Positions 49,292 through 59,074 of a DNA stretch of 64,000 bases are shown here, piece after piece (the stretch's first letter is position 1; the number at the start of each line of letters is the position of its first letter). The stretch comes from an uncultured Gammaproteobacteria bacterium (GTDB lineage Bacteria; Pseudomonadota; Gammaproteobacteria; Eutrophobiales; Eutrophobiaceae). The DNA is taken from NCBI GenBank assembly GCA_958295485.1, contig OY282354.1, forward strand, positions 2,565,001 through 2,629,000, read 5' to 3'. The notes under the pieces are model-generated. The model was given only the letters and a program-made list of their open reading frames with translations. It was not told the DNA's origin and did no database searches. A program made the position numbers and the translations under genes.

Positions 49292-50107
49292 ATGGTAAAT
49301 ACGCATACTGAAACCGTGACTGTGCTGGGCGATTTGCTGGATATCAACATCGACATCGCCGGCAAAGGCGAACCGCTGGTTTTTCTACACTCGGCCGGTG
49401 GTTTGCAATGGGATCCCTTTTTAGAGCGACTGGCGGAGAAATATACGGTTTATGCCCCCTATTTCCCGGGCACGTTCCCTGGCAAACCGAATGACATAGA
49501 ACACGTTGAAGACGTGTGGGACGCCACGTTAGCCTACGATGATTTACTTGCCGCCCTGGAGATTGAATCGACTTTTCTTATCGGTCATTCCTTCGGGGGC
49601 CTGCTGGCCGGTGAGTTGGCGGCATTCAAGCCTGAACGGATAAGAAAACTGGTGTTGATTGCGCCTATCGGACTCTGGCATGAAGACGCGCCTTATACCG
49701 TCGCCGACTGGACCGCCAAGGGCGCCGATGAATTGCCCAAGGTATTATTCCACAATACCGATTCCGAACTGGTAAAGGCCGCATTGACCCCGCCGGAAGA
49801 TGAAGACATTGCGGCGGAAGCCCTGGTGCAGTTTCTCTGGACCCTTGGTTGCACCGCTAAAGTCATCTGGCCCATTCCGGATAAGGGCTTAAGGAAACGA
49901 ATTCATCGGGTCAGCGCCCCTGCCCTCGTGGTCTGGGGTGAAAATGACGCCTTGATTCCCCCTGCCTACGCACGCATCTTTGCCGACTCGCTTAAACAGG
50001 CCGAAGTTTGCATGATCCCCAACTGCGGCCACGTGCCGCCGTTGGAGCAACTGGATACGCTTACCTCCGCAGTCAGTAAATTTCTTGCCGCCCCCGCTCA
50101 GCAATAG
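49292..50107 (+). CDS. Alpha/beta hydrolase paired with LLM monooxygenase
   Basis: ATG 49292 (GAGG 9 bp upstream) gives 271 residues; the longer frame merely overlaps the LLM gene. Motifs: PLVFLHSAGGLQWDPFLERL (oxyanion), TFLIGHSFGGLLAGELAAF (nucleophile Ser in GHSFGG), VVWGENDALIPPAYA (Asp) and PNCGHVPPLEQ (His), so the catalytic triad is complete. It probably hydrolyses the ester or lactone produced by the preceding monooxygenase; this is inferred from the close spacing. Confidence 0.88.
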   Translation: MVNTHTETVTVLGDLLDINIDIAGKGEPLVFLHSAGGLQWDPFLERLAEKYTVYAPYFPGTFPGKPNDIEHVEDVWDATLAYDDLLAALEIESTFLIGHSFGGLLAGELAAFKPERIRKLVLIAPIGLWHEDAPYTVADWTAKGADELPKVLFHNTDSELVKAALTPPEDEDIAAEALVQFLWTLGCTAKVIWPIPDKGLRKRIHRVSAPALVVWGENDALIPPAYARIFADSLKQAEVCMIPNCGHVPPLEQLDTLTSAVSKFLAAPAQQ

Positions 50108-50232
50108 TTCGCTGGGAGCGTATTATCGTGGACTCAGGATGGTAGGACGGTTTCGGTTTTACTCATGAGACCTTCCACCGTGGCCGGGAGTGGTATGTAC
50201 AAGGCATTTTCGAGTTCTGATATTTCCGGCGA

Positions 50233-51780
50233 CTACTCCCTGAACGCAGGTTTTATCTCGGTTTCCGGCGCCCAGTCCGGGCCGTATAACCTTTGAAATA
50301 CCGCCGGCCTGTCCACCGAACCCTTGGCGCTGCCGCCCTGCCACAGGTCATATTTTTCATCGGAATACTCGCTAAAGAAATCGGTCAGCCTGTTGTCCAG
50401 GTTGGTGATTATCTTTTTATATGCCGGATCATGATAAACATTCCGGTTTTGCTCAGGGTCTTGTTTCATATCATACAATTCCGGCTCACCGGTTGAGTCC
50501 AGGCGCTTCCAGTATGAGTAATTTTCAGTTCGGATGACCCGGGTCTCTTCCTGCTCGAAGAACACCGCATCGTTCCATTCGCCGGGTTGACCCGTCAAGG
50601 CAAACTTGAAGCTCTCACCGGGGCTGTTTTTAAACTTGACGGCGTCCATGCCAACATGGTCAAGAATGGTTGCCGGTATATCATACTGGCCTATTAACAG
50701 GTCACTAATTTGTCCCGCCTTGATTTTACCCGGATGCTTGATGATTAATGGTATGTTCATGGGCGTTTCATACATGCTGGCGGGAGTTGTCACAATCGTA
50801 TGCTGCCAAATACCATGTTGGCCATAAAAATTACCCTGGTCGGAAGAAAAAATCACAAGGGTATCGTTTTCCAGTCCTTTCTGCTTCAACGCGGCCAGTA
50901 CCCTGCCTACGTTTTCATCCACCAGGGTATTCTGGGAAGCGACATTGGCCATGGTCGCCGGATCATTGTGCATGGCCAGCCCTTCGCGCAACTTGCCTTT
51001 CAGGAATGGCCCGGTGTTTTCATCGAGCAACTGGTCAACCAGGTTTTCGTTATAGGCTGTTCTTGGAAATGATTTAAAGTCCTTACCCGCATACTTTTTG
51101 TAGAAGCGGTTTCTGGCAGGGCCATAATTCGTGGGTGGGTTGGTATAGGGGCCATCGTAATTCAGCTGCATGTAAAAGGGCTTCTTGCCATCATACCCCT
51201 GCAAATACTCAACGGCCTTGTCCGTGAAGAAATCGACGATATGTTTGTCTTTCACCCGATAAATCTCGTCATTGTCAATGACCGTGTTGTCCCAAAAATC
51301 AATCGTATGACCATAGGTGAACGTGACCCAGTACTGGTAACCGATGGATGCCTTCCAGGGTTGGCCTAAATGCCATTTGCCAATCATGGCGGTTTGATAA
51401 CCACGATTTCTCAAGGTCAGCGGCAGCGTGCGAAACTCCGCCACGGCAGACCAGTTTTCAGGCCATTGTCCCAGCAGTTCATCATTCAACCAGCTGTGTA
51501 TGCCGTGCTGGGAGGGCATTAACCCGGTCATCAAGGTTGCCCTGGTGGGTGAACACATGCCGTTAACGGCATAGGCCCGGGTGAACTTGATGCCTTCCCT
51601 GGCAAGTTTATCTATATGGGGTGTCTCAATATCGGGATTGCCGTAGGTTCCCAATAAAGAAGCGGACTGGTTATCAGTGAGTATGAATAAAATATTCGGC
51701 GGGCGCTTCGGCTCCGGCCCGCCGGCGGCGGCAGTCGATATGAATAATACAACAAGGAAAATCAGGGATGGGAGCTTCAT
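50233..51780 (-). CDS. Secreted arylsulfatase-type sulfatase
   Basis: A 515-residue sulfatase with a signal peptide (MKLPSLIFLVVLFISTAAAG). The formylglycine site is GMCSPTRATLMTGL with Cys 76 and Arg 80, so maturation by a formylglycine-generating enzyme is required. Metal ligands appear as FILTDNQSASLLG (Asp 36) and TLVIFSSDQGNFYGQHG; GKWHLG gives the sulfate-binding Lys/His. It should cleave sulfate esters in the periplasm. It is transcribed 12 bp after the neighbouring alkylsulfatase-like gene, so both form a desulfation unit. Confidence 0.93.
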   Translation of the reverse strand: MKLPSLIFLVVLFISTAAAGGPEPKRPPNILFILTDNQSASLLGTYGNPDIETPHIDKLAREGIKFTRAYAVNGMCSPTRATLMTGLMPSQHGIHSWLNDELLGQWPENWSAVAEFRTLPLTLRNRGYQTAMIGKWHLGQPWKASIGYQYWVTFTYGHTIDFWDNTVIDNDEIYRVKDKHIVDFFTDKAVEYLQGYDGKKPFYMQLNYDGPYTNPPTNYGPARNRFYKKYAGKDFKSFPRTAYNENLVDQLLDENTGPFLKGKLREGLAMHNDPATMANVASQNTLVDENVGRVLAALKQKGLENDTLVIFSSDQGNFYGQHGIWQHTIVTTPASMYETPMNIPLIIKHPGKIKAGQISDLLIGQYDIPATILDHVGMDAVKFKNSPGESFKFALTGQPGEWNDAVFFEQEETRVIRTENYSYWKRLDSTGEPELYDMKQDPEQNRNVYHDPAYKKIITNLDNRLTDFFSEYSDEKYDLWQGGSAKGSVDRPAVFQRLYGPDWAPETEIKPAFRE

Positions 51781-51792
51781 CGATATGCGGGT

Positions 51793-53571
51793 TCAATGCA
51801 AGGTCAATGAAATGGGACTGGCGCCCGGTGACTCGAAGTAACCCAGGAATCGTTTCAGTTCGGACATCTCTCCCATTAGTCTTATATCTCCCCTGAGCGC
51901 CGCGGCTTCTATCGTTGTTTTACCTGATAAGACCTCGTTGAAAGCAGGTTTGGTAAGTGAAAGCGTTATATCCATACTGCTCTCGGGATTAACATCGAAC
52001 TGGCAGACGCCACGGCGTATCGTTAATCCGTAAGTTTTATTCAAATCCGGGAATTCAAACCCCAGTGACATATTTACAGACAAGGTTTCTTCTGCTTTAA
52101 GCCGGCTGGTCCAGGCATCGAGAGCCGCATCGACCGGCATCTCCACGGCAATATCAGGCGGCATAAACACATTCGCCATCTTTTTTGCGTTCATTAACGT
52201 ATCGAGATTGTCCTCAAGCTCCAATGCGGAGGTGAGATACCAGTTGCGCCAGTTGATATTCATACTGGCATAACCAAGTTGCCGGAAAGCGGCGGCCTTG
52301 ATTTTTCTTGCTTCCATATTATCTTTATCAACGCGTATCAAGTAAGTTGCAAGTTCTGCAGCCCATTGATAATCGCGCTTTTTATACGCGGCGCGCGCCG
52401 CTTCTTCGACTTTCCCGCTTCCACCCGCCAGGTCGATAAGACGTTCTGCCTTTATGGTCGCCGGCGTCGGGTCCAACTCGACGGGGTCACCTTCATACCA
52501 GCCCAGGTAGCCCGTATAGATTTGTCGGACCGCCTGTTTGACCGTGCCGTAGTACTGTCTTAAATAAGGCTCATAATCAAACAGGTGTGGCGGCAGTTTT
52601 ATCTTTTGCGCCAGTTCATCGGGGGTAAATCCCTTATTCATATAACGGACTGTTTGATCATGGACATATTGTATGCCGTCACGGGTCATGCGCAATACTT
52701 CTTCCACTTTTTCCTCGCCCATGACGGGCTGACCATGGGTGGGCGCCAGGTAGGCCGCCTTCAGCTTGCGCAACCTGTCTATGCTCCTCACCCAGAGGAC
52801 GGGGTCGCGGAACTTTGTCCCTCTAAGCGTATACATGTTTGGAAAGGTCGGCCCCTGGATAACTTCAGTATCGATCAATACCCTGCTGTCGGGCAAGTAC
52901 ACGGCAAGTTCATCGGGCGCTTCACTTGGCGCATGGATGATTTCCAGGTTGACCCCGGCAATTGTTACGTTTAATACATCGTCGACAAGTTTGGTTGGGG
53001 TAATGAATGAACCCGGTCTTCCACCGACGGGCAAGGGCCCGATGCCGGCATTCATCTGTTCCAGGTCCGCGCCTTTCAAGTAAAAACCGAAGGTATAGCC
53101 TGCACGGACGCCCAGTATTGGCCCGAGAATGGCGCTCTCCCCAACCAGGCGCTGCATGAGTGAGGCATGGGCGTAAATGTCCGTCTCGCCCGATTTCACC
53201 CGCTCAGCCGATACCAGTCCTTTAATGCCGGCGATATGATCGTGATGGAAATGACTGTAGATCACCGCGACGATGGGCTTATCAGTAATCTTGCGGAATT
53301 CCGCCAATACCTCCCTGCTGCTCTCAGGGCTTAATCCGGCATCGACCAGGATAAGTCCGTCATCCCCGACGATCATGACGATATTCGAAATATTCCAACC
53401 GACGGCGCTGTAAACGCGCCCTGTCACCTTGTAGATCTTTTTTACGAAGTGACCCGTGTGTTTTCTCAATTCGGGATGGATTGTCGGTTCAACCGGCCCG
53501 ACTGCATCGGCAAAACAATTTGAGCCGAGCAGGCTCGTCGCGATAAGATAGAAAAATAACTTGATTCGCAT
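51793..53571 (-). CDS. Alkylsulfatase-like metallo-beta-lactamase-fold protein (SdsA1 type)
   Basis: A 592-residue protein with a signal peptide (to about residue 21). The metallo-beta-lactamase motif H107-F-H-H-D-H112 is in YSHFHHDHIAG; further ligands are in the segment VNLEIIHAPSEAPDELAVYL and LAPTHGQPVMGEE. The middle part (YVHDQTVRYMNKGFTPDELA, YGTVKQAVRQIYTGYLGWYEGDP) is the SdsA1 dimerisation domain and the C-terminus is SCP-2-like (about 470-592). SdsA1 hydrolyses alkyl sulfates to alcohols. The canonical size is about 640 residues, so it is essentially complete. Confidence 0.9.
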   Translation of the reverse strand: MRIKLFFYLIATSLLGSNCFADAVGPVEPTIHPELRKHTGHFVKKIYKVTGRVYSAVGWNISNIVMIVGDDGLILVDAGLSPESSREVLAEFRKITDKPIVAVIYSHFHHDHIAGIKGLVSAERVKSGETDIYAHASLMQRLVGESAILGPILGVRAGYTFGFYLKGADLEQMNAGIGPLPVGGRPGSFITPTKLVDDVLNVTIAGVNLEIIHAPSEAPDELAVYLPDSRVLIDTEVIQGPTFPNMYTLRGTKFRDPVLWVRSIDRLRKLKAAYLAPTHGQPVMGEEKVEEVLRMTRDGIQYVHDQTVRYMNKGFTPDELAQKIKLPPHLFDYEPYLRQYYGTVKQAVRQIYTGYLGWYEGDPVELDPTPATIKAERLIDLAGGSGKVEEAARAAYKKRDYQWAAELATYLIRVDKDNMEARKIKAAAFRQLGYASMNINWRNWYLTSALELEDNLDTLMNAKKMANVFMPPDIAVEMPVDAALDAWTSRLKAEETLSVNMSLGFEFPDLNKTYGLTIRRGVCQFDVNPESSMDITLSLTKPAFNEVLSGKTTIEAAALRGDIRLMGEMSELKRFLGYFESPGASPISLTLH

Positions 53572-53747
53572 GTCTCACTAATCCGTTTGTCATCAACGAA
53601 AAATTATTTGCTGTCAATGAATTGCCATGATTATATCATTGTTCGGGATACCTGATAGTCGTGATCCATAACGCGCGACAGGGTAAACGCATACTTTTCC
53701 GGAAAGTGGGAATCCGGGAGAAATGGCGAATATCGCGCTGTCAACCG

Positions 53748-53810
53748 AGAGGATTGGGGGCTGTTTTTCCGTTCCGCGCAAAGTCACTCCAAAACAGCCC
53801 CCAATCCTCT
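53748..53810. repeat. Dispersed hairpin element, copy 2 (20-bp arms)
   Basis: AGAGGATTGGGGGCTGTTTT (53748-53767) is exactly complementary to 53791-53810, with a 23-base loop. The minus-strand reading contains CTGTTTTGGAGTGACT, GCGCG and GAAAAACAGCC, in the same order as the element at 15657-15709. It lies between the divergent alkylsulfatase-like and Tat small-subunit genes. Nothing else is recognised in the 290-bp gap. Confidence 0.7.
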
Positions 53811-53869
53811 CTTGGCCTGGTGAGCTTTACAACCATGATCTTGCCCTGTAACGCGCAACAGAAATGGCA

Positions 53870-54352
53870 ATGAAGCGCAGGGAGTTTCTTCGGTTAAACA
53901 TAAACCTCGCTCTCCTGTCTTTGTGCGGGGGCGTCGGCGCAGGTGAAATCGCGATCCCGTGGTCAGGCAATGATAAAAAAACCTTGGCGGACGTGCTATA
54001 TCAGCTATTTCCTCATCCGCGACTGAATAAGGACGTGTACAAGCAAGTTACGGAACAAATAAGTCACAAGATCGCTCAATCGAATGAGCTGGCGTCCATG
54101 ATGAAAAATGCAATGGATGGTTTAACCGGAAATTCCCGTGAAAAATGGTCGATGTTGCCCCCGCGGGATAAAACGGAGTTACTTGAAGAAATACAGCATA
54201 CGCCTTTTTTTCAGTTTGTTTTGAATGAAACATTAAGCGGGGTATACCGGCATCCCGACACCTGGAAGTTATTGGGTTTCGAGGGTTCGTCCCTTGAGTT
54301 CGGCGGCTATATCAACAGGGGTTTTAACGATATCGACTGGCTGCCTGAATAG
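53870..54352 (+). CDS. Gluconate 2-dehydrogenase subunit 3-like Tat protein
   Basis: ATG 53870 begins MKRREFLRLNINLALLSLCG, a twin-arginine signal (RREFL). The 160-residue protein continues TLADVLYQLFPHPRLNKDVY and LSGVYRHPDTWKLLGFEGSS, as in the small (gamma) subunit family of membrane-bound gluconate and related dehydrogenases. The subunit carries its cofactor-loaded GMC partner through the Tat system. The next gene, directly adjoining (0-bp gap), is that GMC oxidoreductase; no cytochrome c subunit follows. Confidence 0.85.
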   Translation: MKRREFLRLNINLALLSLCGGVGAGEIAIPWSGNDKKTLADVLYQLFPHPRLNKDVYKQVTEQISHKIAQSNELASMMKNAMDGLTGNSREKWSMLPPRDKTELLEEIQHTPFFQFVLNETLSGVYRHPDTWKLLGFEGSSLEFGGYINRGFNDIDWLPE

Positions 54353-55909
54353 ATGACGAAATTCTCCTTGAATGATCCTTCAGTGGTCGTGGTTATCGGC
54401 TCAGGCGCCGGTGGCGGGACACTGTCCAACGCGCTTTCGAATAACGGGATTAACGTCGTTTGTCTTGAAGCCGGCAAACGGCTGGCCCTGGAGGACATCG
54501 TAACCAATGAAGCCGAGATGTTCGGCAAAATCACCTGGCTGGATGAGAGACAAGGCAAGGGTGTAGCCCCGCCCCCCTTCCCCGTCTGGAATTGTAAAAC
54601 CGCCGGCGGCACGACCATGCACTGGACGGCGACATGCGAACGATTGTTGGAGCATGAATTAAACGCGCGCAGTCACTATGGCGATATAAAAGATACAACG
54701 CTGGTTGACTGGCCCGTCACACTCGATGAGCTTGAACCCTTCTATGCAATCGCTGAAGACCGGTTGGGCGTTACCGGAACAAACGGCATTACAAGGCTGC
54801 CGGGCAACAATAACTACCTGGTCTTTGAAGCCGGGGCAAAAAAGCTTGGGTACAAAGACGTTAATACCGGCAATTTGGCTATTAATTCAAGCCCGCGCAA
54901 CGGTAGAGGCAGTTGTCAGCAACTCGGATTCTGCGCCAGCGGCTGCGCAGTGGGCGCCAAATGGTCAACCTTATATACGGATATTCCTGAAGCGGAACAA
55001 AGCGGTCATTTCGAATTAAGAACAGAGTCAATGGCGGTAAGGCTGAACCACGATAATAAAGGCAGGGTGACCGGCGTCGATTACCTGGATAAAAACCGCG
55101 TCAGGCATACCCAGTCGGCGCGGGCAATTTGTATCGCCGGCAACGTCGTTGAGACAACCAGGCTGTTATTAAACTCGCAATGCAAACAATTTCCAAACGG
55201 CCTGGCCAATCATAGCGGCCAGGTAGGCAAAAACTATATGCGGCACGTCATGGCCGGGGTTGTCGGGGTGATGCCGGGGAAAGTGCACCTGCATCGCGGC
55301 GCCCACCAGGCGGGAATCATCAAGGATGAACGTCCCCATAACGATAAGCGCGGATTTTTCGGGGGGTTGCTGCTGGAAACCGTAAACTTTACCCCGGAGT
55401 CCATGGCGCGGTTTTTGAAACCGGGTAGTTGGGGTCAGGCATACGCAGAACTACTCGAGAAATACGATCACATGGCGGCCCTGCTGATTGTCGGGGAAGA
55501 CCCGCCAATGAGCGCTAATTCGATCACCCTTCACCCGACGCGAAAAGATCATTACGGCCTGCCCGTTCCGATCGTGCATTATGAACACCATGATAATTCA
55601 AGGAAAATGTTACGCTATGGGCTGGATAAGGGACGACAGATATATGAAGCATTGGGAGCGAAACAAGTGATAGAAATGCTGGACGTGTTTCCCGCCACCC
55701 ATAATATGGGCACTGCGCGTATGGGAAATGACCCGCGCGCGAGTGTCTGCAACCACTGGGGGCAAACCCACGATCTCGACAACCTGTTCATCAGTGACGG
55801 GAGCCTGTTTCCCACCTCAGGCAGCGCCAATCCCACGTTGACCATTATTGCATTGGCTTTAAGACAGGCGAACTATTTAACGTCCCGAATTCAATCAAAT
55901 GCGATATAA
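54353..55909 (+). CDS. GMC-family FAD dehydrogenase, large subunit
   Basis: A 518-residue flavoprotein without its own signal peptide. The FAD-binding motif is VVVIGSGAGGGTLSNALSNNG with Glu at LEAGKRL; TAGGTTMHWT fits the GMC signature 1 region (sequence CKTAGGTTMHWTATCERLLE). The C-terminal active site has TMGTARMGNDPRASVC-like AHTHNMGTARM and GSANPTLTIIALALRQ, where the Asn/His pair acts. With the Tat small subunit it forms a periplasmic sugar, sugar-acid or alcohol dehydrogenase passing electrons to the respiratory chain. Substrate unknown. Confidence 0.9.
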   Translation: MTKFSLNDPSVVVVIGSGAGGGTLSNALSNNGINVVCLEAGKRLALEDIVTNEAEMFGKITWLDERQGKGVAPPPFPVWNCKTAGGTTMHWTATCERLLEHELNARSHYGDIKDTTLVDWPVTLDELEPFYAIAEDRLGVTGTNGITRLPGNNNYLVFEAGAKKLGYKDVNTGNLAINSSPRNGRGSCQQLGFCASGCAVGAKWSTLYTDIPEAEQSGHFELRTESMAVRLNHDNKGRVTGVDYLDKNRVRHTQSARAICIAGNVVETTRLLLNSQCKQFPNGLANHSGQVGKNYMRHVMAGVVGVMPGKVHLHRGAHQAGIIKDERPHNDKRGFFGGLLLETVNFTPESMARFLKPGSWGQAYAELLEKYDHMAALLIVGEDPPMSANSITLHPTRKDHYGLPVPIVHYEHHDNSRKMLRYGLDKGRQIYEALGAKQVIEMLDVFPATHNMGTARMGNDPRASVCNHWGQTHDLDNLFISDGSLFPTSGSANPTLTIIALALRQANYLTSRIQSNAI

Positions 55910-55966
55910 TGAACAAGGCCGAATCCTTTAACCCGTTTATCCTTGGAATTCAAGTCGAATCCCGTC

Positions 55967-56428
55967 ATGAAGATCGAAAAAACCTTTGAAGTGCAGGCGC
56001 CGCGACAAGCAGTCTGGGATTTTATTACTTCGCCTGAGCGGGTTGCGCCGTGCATGCCTGGTTGCGAACGGGTTGAACAGGTCGGGCCGGGTAAATACAA
56101 GGCCGTCCTCAAGCTGAAAATCGGCCCGATAAAAACCACGTTCAAGGTGGATATCGAAACGGGGGAAGAACGCCCGCCTGAATTCGCCACCTATACGACA
56201 TCCGGTGAAGAAGGCAGCCGGGCCAGTCGCATAAAAGCCGCGAGCGCCCTGAGCCTGAAACGACTCGAGACCGATAAAACGCAGGTTACTTACACCTCCG
56301 ACATCAATATGATGGGCCGGCTGGGAAAATTCGGTTCCGGCCTGATGCAAAAATTCGCGGACTCGATGGGCAATGAATTTATCACTGCGATGCAGAACAA
56401 AATTGAAATTAAAAACGGCCCCGGATAA
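55967..56428 (+). CDS. CoxG-like SRPBCC protein
   Basis: ATG 55967 (MKIEKTFEVQAPRQAVWDFI) is preferred to an upstream TTG-type start. The 153-residue protein has the CoxG signature SPERVAPCMPGCERVEQVGPGKY and KIGPIKTTFKVDIE, in the START/SRPBCC fold. CoxG anchors or assists assembly of molybdenum hydroxylases at the membrane. The CoxL-CoxS-CoxM operon is 4 kb away on the opposite strand, with the disrupted TPR gene and the IS21 between. Confidence 0.88.
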   Translation: MKIEKTFEVQAPRQAVWDFITSPERVAPCMPGCERVEQVGPGKYKAVLKLKIGPIKTTFKVDIETGEERPPEFATYTTSGEEGSRASRIKAASALSLKRLETDKTQVTYTSDINMMGRLGKFGSGLMQKFADSMGNEFITAMQNKIEIKNGPG

Positions 56429-57814
56429 ATCGGGGTTTTCCAAACAGGTTGAATAGAGGTAACAGGTCCATGAGAAAATGGTTGACTACGCCAGGCTCGA
56501 TCGCACTGGCAATCATTGCGCTGGTTTTCATCTTTCCGTTCATGCCGCTTCCCAGCGCGTGGCACACCGCTGCAGCCGATGGGAATCCATACGGCACGAC
56601 GGATTTCCAGGCCAGCGGCGACCCCCAGGCCCATGCCCTGTTTATCCGCGGCCTGGTGATGTTGCACAACTTCGAATACGAGGACGCCAGGGAGGTATTT
56701 CAACAGGCCCGGGATCTGGACCCGGACTTCGTCATGGCCTACTGGGGCGAGGCATTGACCTATGAAAACCCCTTGTGGAACCAGCAAGACCTGCCCAAGG
56801 CAAGGGCGGTACTGAAACAACTGGGACCCACCGATGAAGCAAGGGTCGAACGCGCAAAGACCGACCGGGAAAAAGCCTACATCCAATCCGTGAACATCCT
56901 CTTTGGCGAAGGCCCGGCGGTGGAACGGGATTACGCCTACAGCGCCGCCCTGAAAGAGATCAGTGAAACCTGGCCGGAGGACATCGACGCCCGCGCCCTG
57001 TATGCCCTGTCGGTGCTGACCACCAGCCATGACGGCCGGGACTTTTATAAATTCATCCGGGCCGGCGCCATCACGGAAGAGTTGATGGACAGGGCGCCGC
57101 GGCATCCCGGCGTCGTGCATTACAACATTCACAGTTACGACGACCCCATCCACGCGCCCCTGGGCCGCCGCGCCGCGGACGTCTATTCGGAAATTGCGCC
57201 GGCCGCCGCCCATGCCCTGCACATGCCTTCCCATATCTATTTCGCCCTGGGCGATTACCAACGCGCCAGCGACCTGAACATGCGCTCGTTTCAGGCTTCC
57301 GTAGAAAGGGCGGAAAAAAAGAACGTCCCATACGACATCCAGGCCTATCATTCCCTGACCTGGCTGGTGTATTCCCGCTTGCAGGAAAACAAGGTCGCCG
57401 AGGCCCGGCGCCTCGTGGGTATCGCCGAGCAGCAATGGAGGAAGGTAGACAGCCCGGCCAATCGCAACGGTTTTATTACCTGTCGCAGCAATTACATCAT
57501 CGACACGCAAAAATGGGATGACCCCTTGCTGGACATCGAGGTCAGCCACGCCAGGGTAGCGCGGTTCGTTGTCGCCATGGATCAATACGTCATGGGTATG
57601 CGGGCGCTCAAACAAAACGACATGGACAAGGCGAAAAACCTGCTGCATTCGTTCCCTCTCGCAACCAACCCCTGTCAGTGCCGGTGTAAAACTCCCCACT
57701 TATGCCGGATTAAAATTCCCCAGTTTGTGGATGGTGGCAGGTCATTGCGACTTGCCGAATGTCACACCACTGAGGATGCTGTCCGTCTGGTTTCAACCGA
57801 CGGAGGGTACCGAG

Positions 57815-59074
57815 GTGATTACCTGGGAGAGAGTATTCATGCTTCACGAACTGCATGCACAAGGCGTGTCCATCAGCGCCATTGCCCGCCAAACGGGACT
57901 GGACCGCAAAACGGTCAGACGTCACTTGGCCGCGGGGATCCAACCACCGGTGTACAGACCGAGAACGTCGCAAGGCTCGCTGCTGGATCCCTACACGGCG
58001 TATCTGCAGACCCGTCTTGCCGAGTATCCGGGATTATCCGGTGTGCGGCTTTTGCGGGAGATACAAGCACAGGGGTACACGGGCGGATACACCATCCTGA
58101 CCGATTACCTGCGCACCATCCGGCCACCGAAGGAGGCCGGTTATGAGGTGCGGTTTGAGACGCCTGCCGGTCATCAGGGGCAAGTCGACTTTGCCCACTT
58201 TAAGGTGCGCTTCCGGCATGACCCCGAGGTGGTTCGGGTGGTCTGGCTGTTTTCTCTGGTGCTGGGCCATTCCCGTTACCTGTTCGGGCGCTTTGTCTGG
58301 CGTCAGACCCTGGACGTGGTGATGGCCTGCCACGAGGCGGCGTTTACCGAGTTGGGCGGGGTCCCGGCCCAGTTGTTGTATGACCGCATGAAGACCGCGG
58401 TGCTGGGCGAGTCCGAGTCCGGTGAGGTCATCTATCATCCCACCCTGCTGGCCCTGGCCGCTCACTACGGCTTTCGCCCCAAGGCCTGCCGGCCCTACCG
58501 GGCCAAGACCAAGGGCAAGGTGGAGCGTCCGTTTCGTTACGTGCGCCAGGACTTCTTCCTGGCCAGCCGGTTCGACGACCTGGAGGACTTGAACCGGCAG
58601 TTTGACGGCTGGCGCCATGAGATAGCGAACCGGCGCACCCACGCCACCACCGGCCAGGTGGTGCACACCGCCTTCGAAGCGGAGCGTCCGGTCCTGCAAA
58701 CCTTGCCGGCCGGTCCGTTCCCGGACGTCCTGTCATTCGAACGCCGGGTGACCCAGGACGGTATGGTGTCCGTCGACGGCAACCTGTACTCGGTGCCGGA
58801 TACTACCCGCAAGCGCCCGGTAGAAGTGCAACGCAGCGCTACCGAGATACGGATTATCGAGCAGGGTCACTGTGTTGCCTGCCATCCCCGGCTCACCGGC
58901 CGGGGCCAGCGCCGCCTTTCGCCGGGCCACCGGCAACCGCATAAAATAGCGCCAGCAGCGCTACCCCCGACCTATTCCGGTTACTTCACCCGCCCCGGTG
59001 AGGTGGTCGCCACCCGCGACCTCAGTGTCTACCAGCGCATCGGCCAGGCCAAGGCCCGGGAGACCCACACATGA
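57815..59074 (+). CDS. istA: IS21-family transposase IstA
   Basis: GTG 57815 (GGAGG 12 bp ahead) is chosen because earlier in-frame codons lie in the terminus or host gene. The 419-residue protein has an N-terminal helix-turn-helix (SISAIARQTGLDRKTVRRHL), a DDE integrase core starting GHQGQVDFAHFKV, with Asp in LLYDRMKTAVLG and Glu in TKGKVERPFRYV, and a C-terminal beta-barrel region (SVDGNLYSVPDTTRKRPVEV). It performs strand transfer together with IstB. Confidence 0.95.
   Translation: MITWERVFMLHELHAQGVSISAIARQTGLDRKTVRRHLAAGIQPPVYRPRTSQGSLLDPYTAYLQTRLAEYPGLSGVRLLREIQAQGYTGGYTILTDYLRTIRPPKEAGYEVRFETPAGHQGQVDFAHFKVRFRHDPEVVRVVWLFSLVLGHSRYLFGRFVWRQTLDVVMACHEAAFTELGGVPAQLLYDRMKTAVLGESESGEVIYHPTLLALAAHYGFRPKACRPYRAKTKGKVERPFRYVRQDFFLASRFDDLEDLNRQFDGWRHEIANRRTHATTGQVVHTAFEAERPVLQTLPAGPFPDVLSFERRVTQDGMVSVDGNLYSVPDTTRKRPVEVQRSATEIRIIEQGHCVACHPRLTGRGQRRLSPGHRQPHKIAPAALPPTYSGYFTRPGEVVATRDLSVYQRIGQAKARETHT

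Noticed and set aside
56290..57699. 469-codon minus-strand frame opposite the TPR gene
   Set aside because: Antisense shadow; the plus-strand frame continues in register on both sides of the IS21.
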